NCBI RefSeq assembly: GCF_900461555.1
Contig: NZ_UGOX01000001.1
Span: 1,873,501 to 1,937,500 of the forward strand
Direction of reading: 5' to 3'
Source: Legionella quinlivanii
GTDB lineage: Bacteria; Pseudomonadota; Gammaproteobacteria; Legionellales; Legionellaceae
Length of the DNA: 64,000 nt
Position 1 is the first letter of the stretch. Each line of letters opens with the position of its first letter. The notes beneath the pieces were generated by a model. That model did not search any database. It saw only the letters and a list, made by a program, of their open reading frames with translations, and was not told where the DNA came from. Below, in pieces: positions 1 to 9,426 of the stretch. Position numbers and translations under genes: made by a program.

Positions 1-205
1 AGTTGGCTCTCCGAGCCAACAGCTCTCGCAGGCAGGCTTTTATTTCCAGATCTGATTTTCCCGCCAGGTTTTTCAGACTTTGAATAATAATAGCTTTGTC
101 CCACAGCATTCGCTCCACTGTGATTGTATCAATATGAGTAAGTTCAATGGCGGATCTTGGTTGGTAACTCATTAGAAGTGTATTAATTTGATTAAAAAGT
201 GACAT
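1..205 (-). CDS. Hypothetical protein, 3' part cut by window edge
   Basis: An open frame runs from an ATG at 205 to the left edge with no stop, giving at least 68 residues. A second in-frame ATG lies at 172 (MSYQPRSAIELTH). Neither start has a convincing Shine-Dalgarno sequence, so the start is uncertain. The visible part is helical-looking and charged (WDKAIIIQSLKNLAGKSDLE) with no signal peptide or membrane segment. I do not recognise the family. Codon use looks ordinary for the window, which supports a real gene, but only the N-terminus can be seen. Confidence 0.5.
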   Translation of the reverse strand, partial: MSLFNQINTLLMSYQPRSAIELTHIDTITVERMLWDKAIIIQSLKNLAGKSDLEIKACLRELLARRAN

Positions 206-423
206 AGTGAGTATGGTTGAAAAATTTGTTTATATAATATCAAAACATACTTTTTTTAGGCAAATTATCATAGACAGGAAGATAATCTGTGATTACCAGG
301 AAGTGGAGTTATAAGCCTTCCTTCTAATGCTATCTGGATTATGAGCAAAACAAAAAATCCAACTCAATTATTAGATAAAACTAAAAAGCATCTCATTACA
401 AATAAAGAAGGTACATTGGCAAT

Positions 424-3066
424 TTAGTTACCGTTACGCAATGGATTGAGTCGCTCTTCATGCTCAGGGATGTGTTCATAACGCCAGAACATTGCAGCGG
501 CATTGCTTGAATAAGCGGGAGACGGCTTTCCTTTTAAAATTCCTGAGATAATCTGTTCTAATCGCCCCCTCGAAGAATTGAATCGATGCTCAAGCTCGCT
601 TAAGGCTGTTTGCAACGCTTTAATTTTTTCGAGTGAAGTCAGCCGCTCAGACTCCATCGTTTCAATCAACTGTATTGCGGTTTTCCGTTTTTCTTCCGAA
701 AGTCGGCTCCCGAACGACACAAAAAGAGAGAAACTGCCAAAACCTATCTGTTCGAGATAGCCCTTGAGTTCATCAATAGCATAGCTACAATCGAATTTAT
801 CAAGCAACGCCTTCTCTTCCGGAGAGTAGTGGGGCAACAAGGCGGAAAACTCTTCTTCAGTACAATTTAGTTGGGCCGCTGTAAGCCGGAAAGGAATCAG
901 TTTTTGAATTGTTTCCCAGCTAAAAAGAGTCTTAAGATCTGTAAGCTCACTTACAGATCCTATAAAGCGTTCCCAGGGAATTAAATCCAGATAGCGTTCT
1001 TTGTCTTTTTCTGGAATTAGCTCTGCAAATTGTGTAAATAGCTCTTTTGAGTCAATCAACGCTTTATATTTCGTGATTATAGTCAAGCGCTCGCGGCGAA
1101 GAGTCTCTTTCACGACACCTAGCAGTGTGGTACTATTATCCACTCCTGTGGAAAACTGAGTGAACAACTGCTCTTGTAGAATTGCCTGTATTGGATAGCA
1201 ATTCTGCCAGCGGATATATTCATTTTTCCAGGTGTCAAATGAGTCTATATTGTCTTTTATCGGGTTTGCGATTAAATCCGAACATTCAACCCAAGCGGCA
1301 AAGGAATAGAAGTTATCGGGCGTTATCCATTCATACAAATGGGGGCTGACGAAATTAATAATCGTCTTTCGCTGCCCACCTGTCTCTGTAAGAAGTGGTA
1401 AAACTTTAAGCGTATTTTCATAAGAACCAAGCAATGCGGTATATTTATTTTGTAGTTTTTCAAAGATCAGGTCCAGTATCGAGCTATCGACCTTATTTGT
1501 TAAGGCACAAAAATCATCTACCGTGTGGACATCTGGCGCTAGAATTTCAGCATATTGTTGCTTCAGAAAATTAGATGGCGCGCTCTTTAAACGCGACTTT
1601 AACAGATTGTATTTTTCCAGGGTATTATATTCCTGAATCAGCTTCTTAACATGCGCTTCGATAATTACTTGTTGTTGCGCTTCAGGAACGAAAGAGAAAA
1701 GACTATGTAAACTGGATTCATACGGGAAGGCCGCAAGACGATCATGAATGAGGGGAGTGACTGATGACAGTAGCGCAGGAGTATTTTTCAGGCGCATCAA
1801 ACAACTATAACTTTTTATTCGCTCTGCTATAAATACTAATCCTTCAGGACGAGCGGGAACACCGCAATTGCTTTCTATGAGCAGCTGCATGAACTGTGAA
1901 TCAAGATTGCCCTCACCATCGAATACAGGGGGGCGTTGGCACAATACTTCAAGCACAGCAGGCAGTAAATCTGCCATTGACGGCAACTTTTCTACGGGCT
2001 CATCTCGGTTATTTTGGATTAAAATATGATATAGCGCAGGATATTGGTTTAGAAACTCGGACAAAATATTAGAAAGCTGATCGGCACAAGGGAAAACGTC
2101 CTCTGCCAGAACACGCCTGCCCTCTTCCTCAGTTATAGCGAGCTGCATATGGAAAAAAAGCGTTAGAAAATAACTTTCCAATGGTAAATCGTACCCATAG
2201 GTCTCAAGTTTAATGTCTTTCACAAAACATATTTCATCTGGTGCAGTACCTTGTTCCTGCGGCATACTTAACTCAGCTGGTAGCTGTTTCCAAAGGGTGT
2301 AAAAAGATTCTACCGCATCGCCCAGGACCTTATTGTTGACCATTTCTTCTGAACCGGCATCCGATACCGAAGCTTTTTTAAGTTCAGTCGCCAACTTTTT
2401 TATCGCAAAGCCTAATGAATTATTATCATAGCGCTGAATATGATTTTGCTTTAAAGCCTGGATAAAGGCCCTGCTCGCATCCCCTGCCACATTCGCCAGA
2501 TTAAGAAAATCCTGTCCGCCAAACTCGTAGGACAGCGTCGTTTCTTCGGGCTGAAAGTCCAGTAATACGTGATTACTGTCCAGTGAGGCCGTTTCAAATA
2601 CTTCCTGGATGGGGATTAACTTGGTATAGTTTTGATTGACTATAAAGTTTTCAACCTCAAAATGACCATTGTCTTCAGTTTCAGATTTGAGAGAAAAACA
2701 GGCCCTGTTTAAACCAATAAGTCCCGGCATTAATATTTGACACACGGCCTCTCCTGGACCAGCAATTCCTTCTGCTACCTTTAGGCAAAATTGATTGATG
2801 GGTAAAAAAGGGAAACGAGTATAAGCAATCGCTTCTGTTTTAAGCATTTTCCAGCGAAGGCCTAAATAACGTCTTATTTCCAGAACAACACTTGTGGACA
2901 AAACAGAGTTTTCATCGCCAGCAATAAACCGGCAAAAGAAGGAGAAGCTGTACCGAGATTCATCCTGTATCGCTTTAATTGTTTCTGCATCAAGCCCTGG
3001 AGGTAATTCTATTGGTGTATCTTTGAAGGTTGTCAGAAAATCTTTAAGCTGTTTTACTGTAATCAT
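424..3066 (-). CDS. Large helical protein of unknown function, candidate Dot/Icm effector
   Basis: This is an 880-residue soluble protein with no signal peptide, membrane segment or recognised catalytic motif. I start it at the ATG at 3066 (MITVKQLKDF); the frame extends 7 codons upstream only through a TTG. Two related stretches about 100 residues apart, each with a YEsSL/YEnTL core near residues 449 and 549, followed by a Gln- and Ile-rich helix, suggest an alpha-helical repeat region. The C-terminus is charged and coiled-coil-like (SLEKIKALQTALSELEHRF) and ends with EHIPEHEERL, an acidic tail of the kind seen in Dot/Icm substrates. It lies just downstream of the VpdC-like patatin on the same strand. 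The effector role is inferred from size, tail and neighbour. Confidence 0.75.
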   Translation of the reverse strand: MITVKQLKDFLTTFKDTPIELPPGLDAETIKAIQDESRYSFSFFCRFIAGDENSVLSTSVVLEIRRYLGLRWKMLKTEAIAYTRFPFLPINQFCLKVAEGIAGPGEAVCQILMPGLIGLNRACFSLKSETEDNGHFEVENFIVNQNYTKLIPIQEVFETASLDSNHVLLDFQPEETTLSYEFGGQDFLNLANVAGDASRAFIQALKQNHIQRYDNNSLGFAIKKLATELKKASVSDAGSEEMVNNKVLGDAVESFYTLWKQLPAELSMPQEQGTAPDEICFVKDIKLETYGYDLPLESYFLTLFFHMQLAITEEEGRRVLAEDVFPCADQLSNILSEFLNQYPALYHILIQNNRDEPVEKLPSMADLLPAVLEVLCQRPPVFDGEGNLDSQFMQLLIESNCGVPARPEGLVFIAERIKSYSCLMRLKNTPALLSSVTPLIHDRLAAFPYESSLHSLFSFVPEAQQQVIIEAHVKKLIQEYNTLEKYNLLKSRLKSAPSNFLKQQYAEILAPDVHTVDDFCALTNKVDSSILDLIFEKLQNKYTALLGSYENTLKVLPLLTETGGQRKTIINFVSPHLYEWITPDNFYSFAAWVECSDLIANPIKDNIDSFDTWKNEYIRWQNCYPIQAILQEQLFTQFSTGVDNSTTLLGVVKETLRRERLTIITKYKALIDSKELFTQFAELIPEKDKERYLDLIPWERFIGSVSELTDLKTLFSWETIQKLIPFRLTAAQLNCTEEEFSALLPHYSPEEKALLDKFDCSYAIDELKGYLEQIGFGSFSLFVSFGSRLSEEKRKTAIQLIETMESERLTSLEKIKALQTALSELEHRFNSSRGRLEQIISGILKGKPSPAYSSNAAAMFWRYEHIPEHEERLNPLRNGN

Positions 3067-3196
3067 GAAATACACCACAAATTGCAATGCGCCATTTTAA
3101 TACAATCTGACTACAATACTCAAATGGACGATTACAAAACCATAAGTTCGTTTAGCTGCTTAAATTAAGGGGCTTTCTATTGTAGGTTACGCAGAG

Positions 3197-5923
3197 CTAG
3201 GCACTGATAGTATAACTGCAAGCATGCTCGTACCAATGATCCGTTGGTGTGGGCTCCTTTGGGGAATTAATCTGCCAATAATCTTTAGTGGAATCCATTT
3301 CCTGAAGCTCACCCTCTCGAACGATCTCCTGCAAGGGTTCTTCTCCATTTTTCAGAGATTCACAAAGCATGGCCAAAGCCGCCCAGGCTTTATTTTCACA
3401 AAGTTTAAGAATACGATTTACCTGATGAGGCAGCAAATCCCATTGCCCAAATAAGGCAACCTGATTCAATTCATTTTTATGTAATAAAGACTGCTCAAGT
3501 ATTTTAAACTGGCGGCATAATTCGTTTATATTTTTTTCAGTTTTATTTTTTAGTAATTCAACAAAAATACGAAATAAAATATGTGTTTCTCCCTTAATCA
3601 AATTTAAACTATGCAAGGCGCGTAATGGGGAATGAGCTGAATTCGCATGCCTTCCGTCTTTATATAAACTCAAATCACTGCTTTTCTTTATCCATCCATA
3701 AGGAATATCCAGAAAAATAGGATAAATCGACTGGAAAATTCGCATGTTGGTTTTCACTGTCTTTTTCTCAACTACCTTAGGTAGTTGGCTATCGAATAGA
3801 CCGCCTGAATTTTTTGTTGTTTTTACTGGATCTTTTTTTTCTCTTTCAGCAGTTGTGAAATACATTTCCCTTAGTTGCTCAATTTTCTTATCACTCATAC
3901 ACTGCCTTAAGCCCAGTTTTGCCAACTCTTCAAACCAATCACGATTTCCCCTGAAACAGCTGTAGTAAATGGCTTCCTCTATACCGGAAAATTTAACATG
4001 TAAATATTCTGCATTTTCAGCGCCGTTTTCAGAAAATTGATAGCGGGTATCGATATATCGTTTAGCAGCCTTATAGCCTTTCTTGAATAATTTATCCTGA
4101 TCTTCCGCAGAGATATCAAATTGGGTCGCACTCACATTCCCAATAGGAATCAGTACAGTTTGACCACTATAATGCAACAATTTCAAACGGTCCTGTTCCC
4201 ATCCGCTGACAGGGTCCCGTACCCCGGTGAGCAAACCATATACCCAGTTCCATAAAAAATTTTCTCTATAAATACGATGGACAAACCGATTCAAAATCCT
4301 TCGCTCAGGCCCATTATCAAATTGAAAAGCAACCAGTTTCAGACAATTCTCATGCTCTGATTTTAAAAAAGTAGTTTTATCATCGCTAAAGGCTTCTGTC
4401 GGCAGATTACTTAAAATCCCGCCATCATTATAAGTATTGCCATCGGGCAACAATGTAGGCTTAAAAACTATAGGAAAACTGGAGGACATCGCCCCCGCTT
4501 TACTGACTTCTTTGTGTGGCGAATGTTCATAGGAAAAGTAAACTGTTTTTCTTTTTTCTTTATTCGTTGCCGTTACAATCAGCTCTTCACCCAGACAGCA
4601 AGAAGGATATCCTTCCTTCAAGCGCTTTAAGGACTCAAAACTGATAACCCCGCGTTCAAAAACCTGATTGCGCAGAACTTTAGCTTTTTCTTTCCCTGCA
4701 GTCAGCTCATAATCGTATAAAATCTGATCCACCTTTTTTATAATCATGAAATCCAGTGCCGCTTTTAAGGCATCCGTATCCGAAATACCCGAGCTGTCAA
4801 TATTATAATGGACAATGTTTTCTTCCTTGAACTGCTGAAAGAAAGTGAGGATCTCTGACCATGAATATCCGAGATAACACAAAATCGCCATAATGGCACC
4901 GGCAGAACTACCCGCGAATTTACTGGGCTGGATTCCACTATCCTGGAACGCTTTATAAGCGCCGACATGCGCAAAAATTTTCGCCCCTCCCCCGCAAAAG
5001 ACCATCGTGTCAATTTCAGGGCGTTTTTCAATGATTAATATTTCTCCTGTATCCGGATGCTGGAATACTTCTGCTTTGTCCTTTTTTAATACAGGATGGA
5101 ACGTATTGGGTTTGGATCGCTTTTTTTCAGGCTTTACAGACTCTTTTTTTTCCGTATAGCTGTTTACCAGTCGTTGCCATAATCGCTGATACCAGGCAGG
5201 AGAAGTAATAAAGCGCTCCACCTTTCGGTATTCAAACATGGCTTTCATACGCTTCTTAGGATCTCGGACATGGACTGAAAAAGGATGCGGTGAATTTAGA
5301 ATAGAATCGTATTCCTGATTTTCAATATCTAAAGAGGAGAGACTTTCCACCATATCATCCGTTAATCGGAGACGCTTGGTATTTAATAGGGGCTCTTCCT
5401 GCTGATCGCCTGGCTGATGGTATTTGTTGATTTGTTTTGTGGTGCAAAATTGGTTTAATCCAACTAGTAAACCGTATTGCCCCTTGCAAATTTCCAAACC
5501 ATTAAGCTGATAATCAAAAGTGAGTTCCACAGGGGATAAAGGCCATTGGTATGATTTTTTTCGATAAAATATCCAATTGATAATTCTACCCCACCAACTT
5601 AAACCCACCTCTGCAGTATAGCCTCGGTAATCGGTAGTGGCGGCGTCGCTTAAAAAAGCTCTATGGGCATTGTTCGCATGGGATTTCCAAAACCAATGAT
5701 TGAATTTTTTGCGTGATTTGTCGCTTAACCCATTGTAATCAATTATTATTTTCTCTTCATCGAACAAGTAATCAGCTAGAGAAAACTTGTTATCAGGTGA
5801 TTGCCCATTAATACGAAGCCATCCATAGTATGCAATCAAAACAAACTTTTTTAATAATTGGATATTGGGGTGAAAGACACTGTTTTGAGAAATCAATTCC
5901 TTCAATACCTGGTCTCTGTCCAT
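3197..5923 (-). CDS. vpdC: Patatin-like phospholipase, VpdC-type Dot/Icm effector
   Basis: This 908-residue protein carries a patatin domain at about residues 305-570. Visible motifs are the oxyanion-hole glycines GGGAK (311-315), the nucleophile elbow GSSAG with Ser340, and the second dyad residue in the DGG motif with Asp500. A roughly 300-residue N-terminal and a 340-residue C-terminal region are not patatin. In L. pneumophila, VpdC is a translocated phospholipase reported to be activated by ubiquitin and to affect the Legionella vacuole; as I recall, its gene lies near pyrF, rpsA and gyrA, as here. The start has a good ribosome site (AAAGGA seven bases before ATG). No PmrA-type box was seen upstream. 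The VpdC assignment rests on motif, size and neighbourhood. Confidence 0.85.
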   Translation of the reverse strand: MDRDQVLKELISQNSVFHPNIQLLKKFVLIAYYGWLRINGQSPDNKFSLADYLFDEEKIIIDYNGLSDKSRKKFNHWFWKSHANNAHRAFLSDAATTDYRGYTAEVGLSWWGRIINWIFYRKKSYQWPLSPVELTFDYQLNGLEICKGQYGLLVGLNQFCTTKQINKYHQPGDQQEEPLLNTKRLRLTDDMVESLSSLDIENQEYDSILNSPHPFSVHVRDPKKRMKAMFEYRKVERFITSPAWYQRLWQRLVNSYTEKKESVKPEKKRSKPNTFHPVLKKDKAEVFQHPDTGEILIIEKRPEIDTMVFCGGGAKIFAHVGAYKAFQDSGIQPSKFAGSSAGAIMAILCYLGYSWSEILTFFQQFKEENIVHYNIDSSGISDTDALKAALDFMIIKKVDQILYDYELTAGKEKAKVLRNQVFERGVISFESLKRLKEGYPSCCLGEELIVTATNKEKRKTVYFSYEHSPHKEVSKAGAMSSSFPIVFKPTLLPDGNTYNDGGILSNLPTEAFSDDKTTFLKSEHENCLKLVAFQFDNGPERRILNRFVHRIYRENFLWNWVYGLLTGVRDPVSGWEQDRLKLLHYSGQTVLIPIGNVSATQFDISAEDQDKLFKKGYKAAKRYIDTRYQFSENGAENAEYLHVKFSGIEEAIYYSCFRGNRDWFEELAKLGLRQCMSDKKIEQLREMYFTTAEREKKDPVKTTKNSGGLFDSQLPKVVEKKTVKTNMRIFQSIYPIFLDIPYGWIKKSSDLSLYKDGRHANSAHSPLRALHSLNLIKGETHILFRIFVELLKNKTEKNINELCRQFKILEQSLLHKNELNQVALFGQWDLLPHQVNRILKLCENKAWAALAMLCESLKNGEEPLQEIVREGELQEMDSTKDYWQINSPKEPTPTDHWYEHACSYTISA

Positions 5924-6092
5924 AGAGTAATCCTTTACTTAAGATGAGCTTTGATATCTGTAAATTCCAGGTTCTATAGATCCTGCCCAGTTGCTAAGCT
6001 GCTTATCTAATTTATAACTAGCATACTTTTTGTCAGAAATGAATAGCTAAACGACCAGTATTACTGAACATTCGCACAAAACGGAAGATATA

Positions 6093-6117
6093 CCTTGATA
6101 CAGCAGGTGTATCAAGG
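6093..6117. terminator. Stem-loop after pyrF
   Basis: A perfect 10-bp stem (CCTTGATACA, loop GCAGG, TGTATCAAGG) lies 17 bases beyond the pyrF stop. A run of six T follows on the plus strand; on the pyrF (minus) strand the downstream tract is only moderately T-rich. It probably ends the lapB-aminotransferase-pyrF transcript and separates it from the patatin gene. Confidence 0.6.
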
Positions 6118-6133
6118 TTAATTTTTTGATAGA

Positions 6134-6823
6134 CTAGCCGATTTCCTGCATAATTGCTTCAACTACTCGCGCGGGATTCACTGCTCTGGTTATAGGGCGC
6201 CCAACCACTAAAAAATCGCTCCCTAGCCTGCTTGCCTCGAGGGGAGTGACTACCCGGCTTTGATCATCGCGAGAGTTCAAATCCAGTCGAACACCGGGGG
6301 TTACCGTAAGAAAAGATTTTCCACAAAGTTTCTTTATCTCAGGAACCTCGAAAGCCGAACAGACAACACCATCGACACCGGACTCACTAGCCATGCCGGC
6401 GAGACGCTGAACATGGCTATTTATCGACTCCGGAATGCCCAAAGTCGAAAAGCGCTCATCATTCATACTGGTTAGTACAGTCACGGCAATTAATAAAGGT
6501 CTGTTCCTGCCCCCTTCCAAAGCCTCTCTAGCCGCTTGCATCATCTGACTTCCACCACTGGCATGAACATTAATCATCCATACCCCGAGCTGGGCAGCTG
6601 CACGGCAGGCCTGAGCCACTGTATTGGGAATATCATGAAACTTTAAATCAAGAAAAACTTTATATCCCTTATCGACCAGAGTACTCACCAATTCGGTGCC
6701 AAATAAGGTAAACATTTCACTGCCCACCTTAACTGCACATTGGCCTGGGTCGAGCTGCTCTACCAGATTCAAGGCATCCTGCCTGCTATCAAAATCCAGT
6801 GCGACAATTAGTTGAGCTGACAT
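6134..6823 (-). CDS. pyrF: Orotidine 5'-phosphate decarboxylase
   Basis: This 229-residue enzyme decarboxylates OMP to UMP, the last step of de novo pyrimidine synthesis. The diagnostic active-site stretch DLKFHDIPNTV (around residues 60-70) holds the catalytic Lys/Asp network, and the N-terminal LIVALDFDS and C-terminal VVGRPIT phosphate-binding segments are present. Length is typical. It starts one base after the stop of the aminotransferase gene, so the two are translationally close. In E. coli pyrF likewise follows lapA-lapB, so this neighbourhood is conserved apart from inserted genes. Confidence 0.97.
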   Translation of the reverse strand: MSAQLIVALDFDSRQDALNLVEQLDPGQCAVKVGSEMFTLFGTELVSTLVDKGYKVFLDLKFHDIPNTVAQACRAAAQLGVWMINVHASGGSQMMQAAREALEGGRNRPLLIAVTVLTSMNDERFSTLGIPESINSHVQRLAGMASESGVDGVVCSAFEVPEIKKLCGKSFLTVTPGVRLDLNSRDDQSRVVTPLEASRLGSDFLVVGRPITRAVNPARVVEAIMQEIG

Positions 6824-6824
6824 T

Positions 6825-7937
6825 TTAAGCCATCACCTCTGAAACCTGCTCCAATGCAAGCTTCACTGACTCAGCGACTGTTTCCTGCTCTTTGGATGTC
6901 AGATAGGGATGCATAGGTAAGCTCACCACACGTCCACTTGCCCTTTCAGAAATAGGGAAATCCCCTGTTTTATAATTTAAAAAGGACAATGCAGGCTGCT
7001 GATGCATTGCGATAGGATAATGCACTGCAGTGGGGATGCCTTGTTTTTGCATCGCCTGTTGAAACTCATCACGGTTATCGACTTCAATAGTGAATTGGGC
7101 ATAAACACTGGTGTTTTCCAAGGATACCTGAGGCGTTTTAACATGCTCGGATAGCAGGGAAATATATCGGCTGGCCACCTGCTGTCTCAGTCGAATCTCA
7201 TTGGGGAAAAGCTTCATTTTTTCAATTAAAATTGCCGCCTGAATCGTATCCATTCTGCCATTAATTCCAATACGACGATGGTTATAACGAGTATTTTGTC
7301 CATGATTGCGAATTTCAATCAGGCGCTCAGCCAGAATATCATCATCGGTGAAACAGGCACCTGAATCACCATAGCCGCCCAAGGGCTTGGATGGGAAAAA
7401 GCTGGTGCATCCAATGGTCGAAAGAGCACAGGAATAGCGTTCATGATGAGTCGCACCAAAACTTTGTGCAGCATCCTCGATTACCGCTAAACCATGGCGT
7501 CTGGCGATTGCATTAATCGCTGTTAAATCCGCACATTGGCCATACAGACTGACAGGCATAATCGCCTTGGTACGTGAGGTAATCGCTGCTTCGATTTTTT
7601 GCGGATCGATATTGTAGGTCAGAGGGTCAATATCAACAAAAACAGGCTTGGCCTGACAGAGTGTAATCACTTCTGCAGTGGCAAAAAAACTAAAGGGGCT
7701 GGTGATCACTTCGTCACCCGGCTCAATTTCAATAGCCATTAATGCCATAAGCAAGGCGTCAGTACCACTGGCATTCACTATCACATGCTTGACGCCGGCG
7801 AACTCTGCTAATTTTTTTTCAAGCTGGGCTATCTCTGGCCCCATTATGTACTGTCCATGATTTAACACCGCGTGTATACCTTTTAAAATATCCGCTTCAA
7901 TGAGTTGATATTGCTTTTTTAAATCAATAAATTGCAT
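6825..7937 (-). CDS. DegT/DnrJ/EryC1 family sugar aminotransferase
   Basis: This 370-residue PLP enzyme belongs to the family that aminates nucleotide-linked keto-sugars for LPS or glycan synthesis. The sequence shows the NASGTDAL cofactor phosphate motif, EDAAQSFGA, and the Schiff-base lysine in SFFPSKPLGGYGDSG. Overall it is closest to WbpE-type enzymes, which act on UDP-3-keto-N-acetylglucosaminuronate, but the substrate cannot be read from sequence. I start at the ATG at 7937 (GAGAA ribosome site); the frame extends 16 codons upstream to a TTG. It lies between lapB and pyrF, so an LPS-sugar role would fit the neighbours. Confidence 0.9.
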   Translation of the reverse strand: MQFIDLKKQYQLIEADILKGIHAVLNHGQYIMGPEIAQLEKKLAEFAGVKHVIVNASGTDALLMALMAIEIEPGDEVITSPFSFFATAEVITLCQAKPVFVDIDPLTYNIDPQKIEAAITSRTKAIMPVSLYGQCADLTAINAIARRHGLAVIEDAAQSFGATHHERYSCALSTIGCTSFFPSKPLGGYGDSGACFTDDDILAERLIEIRNHGQNTRYNHRRIGINGRMDTIQAAILIEKMKLFPNEIRLRQQVASRYISLLSEHVKTPQVSLENTSVYAQFTIEVDNRDEFQQAMQKQGIPTAVHYPIAMHQQPALSFLNYKTGDFPISERASGRVVSLPMHPYLTSKEQETVAESVKLALEQVSEVMA

Positions 7938-7993
7938 AATGTTCTCAGTAATTTTTGTTCGTATCAGGGTCTGACGGAATTCCAAAACTCGCC

Positions 7994-9163
7994 TTAATCA
8001 CCCTCTAAACCATGCACAGGCTTCATTCTACCCCACTGTTTGCAACTTGGGCAATGCCAGTGAAGATGCTTGCCTCCAAAACCACAATGACCGCAACGAT
8101 ACACGGGCTTATTGTCCAGAAATTTGCTTGTAATATCGTATAACATTTGTAATTTGTCGCGTACTTTACCATGCGCTGTTTCAAGATGCCAAAAAATTAA
8201 TCGATTTATACCTCTGATTGAGGGATAGCTGCCCAGTTTTTCGGCTACAAAATCCACTGCAGAATCCATTTCCTTTGTATTACGCAGGTACTCGGCAATA
8301 ACGAAAATAGTCGAAGCCCGAGGATGATTCTCCAGCGTTTGCTGAAGGAATTCCACGCATTCGTCCATAATTCCCAATTCTTTGTGGCAGATGACTAGCG
8401 GCTCAATAATTTCAGTAATAAACTCAGGATCCTGCTGCGGTACACGTTTTAACGATCGAATTGCCTGCTTGTATCGCCCATGTTTCATATCAAGAGAGGC
8501 TTGCAACAAGCTGGCGCGTACAGACATTTTATCAATGGCCAGTGCCTGCCTGGCGGCATTCTGCGCTTTTTCAATGGCATTATCTTTAAGCGCCTGCGCT
8601 GCAATTTCGCAATAATAATGGGCCGCCTGACCATGCAAGCTTTGTCCAGTGGATACTTCAAGCTTCTTGATAGTATCCAGGGCATTTTCCCATGCCTTCT
8701 CCTGCTGATAAATAGCAAGCAAACCTTGTAAACTACAGATTTCCTTGCTGCCTCCCAGCTCCACGACTTCGAGAAAAATACGTTCCGCACGGTCAAACAC
8801 GCCAGCGCTCATATAGTCCTGGCCAAGTGCGAGTAAGGCCTGTTTTCGATCGGCAAGACTTAACTGTGGTCTCGCAATCAGGTTCTGATGAATTCTGATG
8901 GCCCTGTCAACTTCGCCTCGACGGCGGAAAAGACTGCCCAAAGCCAGATGGGTTTCAACCGTTTCACTATCAATTTCCAATAGCTTAATGAATACATCAA
9001 CTGCTTTATCAGGCTGTTCGTTAAGCAGATAATTCAATCCAACGACATATTCCCTTGATAGTTTATTGTTTGGTTCGGATTTCTTACCTGAATAATTACG
9101 GCTTGCAACCCACCAACCAGACCAGGCAGCAGCAGGCAATAACAATGGCCATAAGTTAATCAT
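7994..9163 (-). CDS. lapB: Lipopolysaccharide assembly protein B
   Basis: This 389-residue protein matches the length of E. coli LapB (YciM). It has one N-terminal membrane anchor (WPLLLPAAAWSGWWVAS), a long run of TPR helices, and a C-terminal rubredoxin-like metal site with CGHCGFGG and CPSCKQW. LapB is an inner-membrane adaptor that promotes LpxC degradation by FtsH and so tunes LPS synthesis. The ATG at 9163 has a GGAG site seven bases upstream and is preferred to the GTG two codons earlier. Its usual partner lapA is 1.5 kb away, with two opposite-strand genes between, so lapB needs its own promoter in 9164-9426. Confidence 0.95.
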   Translation of the reverse strand: MINLWPLLLPAAAWSGWWVASRNYSGKKSEPNNKLSREYVVGLNYLLNEQPDKAVDVFIKLLEIDSETVETHLALGSLFRRRGEVDRAIRIHQNLIARPQLSLADRKQALLALGQDYMSAGVFDRAERIFLEVVELGGSKEICSLQGLLAIYQQEKAWENALDTIKKLEVSTGQSLHGQAAHYYCEIAAQALKDNAIEKAQNAARQALAIDKMSVRASLLQASLDMKHGRYKQAIRSLKRVPQQDPEFITEIIEPLVICHKELGIMDECVEFLQQTLENHPRASTIFVIAEYLRNTKEMDSAVDFVAEKLGSYPSIRGINRLIFWHLETAHGKVRDKLQMLYDITSKFLDNKPVYRCGHCGFGGKHLHWHCPSCKQWGRMKPVHGLEGD

Positions 9164-9346
9164 TAACACACTCCATTAATTCACTAAGTCCGGGATTTAA
9201 AGACAAGTGCTGCATTCAAAATACGTTGTTCAGAACAATGGCAATAGACTATCAAATTCAGCCCAATTAAAAAACCTTCTTAAAAGGCAAATTTAGCGAT
9301 CGAACTGCTGTTACTTCCTTATTTCTATTGCTCCCCTCTGCTCAGT

Positions 9347-9369
9347 AACACCACAAAACGCTCATTATG
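9347..9369 (+). repeat. Upstream module copy 1 of the tandem gene pair
   Basis: A 23-base stretch beginning exactly 80 bases before the first paralog's ATG matches, at 18 of 23 positions, the stretch beginning exactly 80 bases before the second paralog's ATG (9944-9966). The shared core includes CCACA and GCTCATT. The identical spacing suggests that the upstream region was duplicated together with the gene, possibly with a shared regulatory site. Confidence 0.55.
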
Positions 9370-9426
9370 CCTTTTTTATTGGCAATCATGGAGATATAAT
9401 ACCTATTTTTTGGTTAAGGAGCTAAA

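Noticed and set aside
341..427. A 28-codon plus-strand frame (MSKTKNPTQLL...) ending over the stop of the 880-aa gene
   Set aside because: No ribosome site, very short, Lys-rich composition expected from AT-rich DNA, and no similarity recognised. It might be a gene remnant but cannot be supported.
3067..3196. Possible PmrA box upstream of the 880-aa gene (CCTTAATTT)
   Set aside because: A single half-site without a partner at the right spacing; expected by chance in AT-rich DNA.
6260..6475. Plus-strand open frame opposite pyrF
   Set aside because: It lies fully inside the well-supported pyrF gene on the other strand and has no family features.
8382..8796. Three open frames opposite and across lapB
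   Set aside because: They are shadows of the TPR-coding sequence; codon pattern and conservation belong to lapB.
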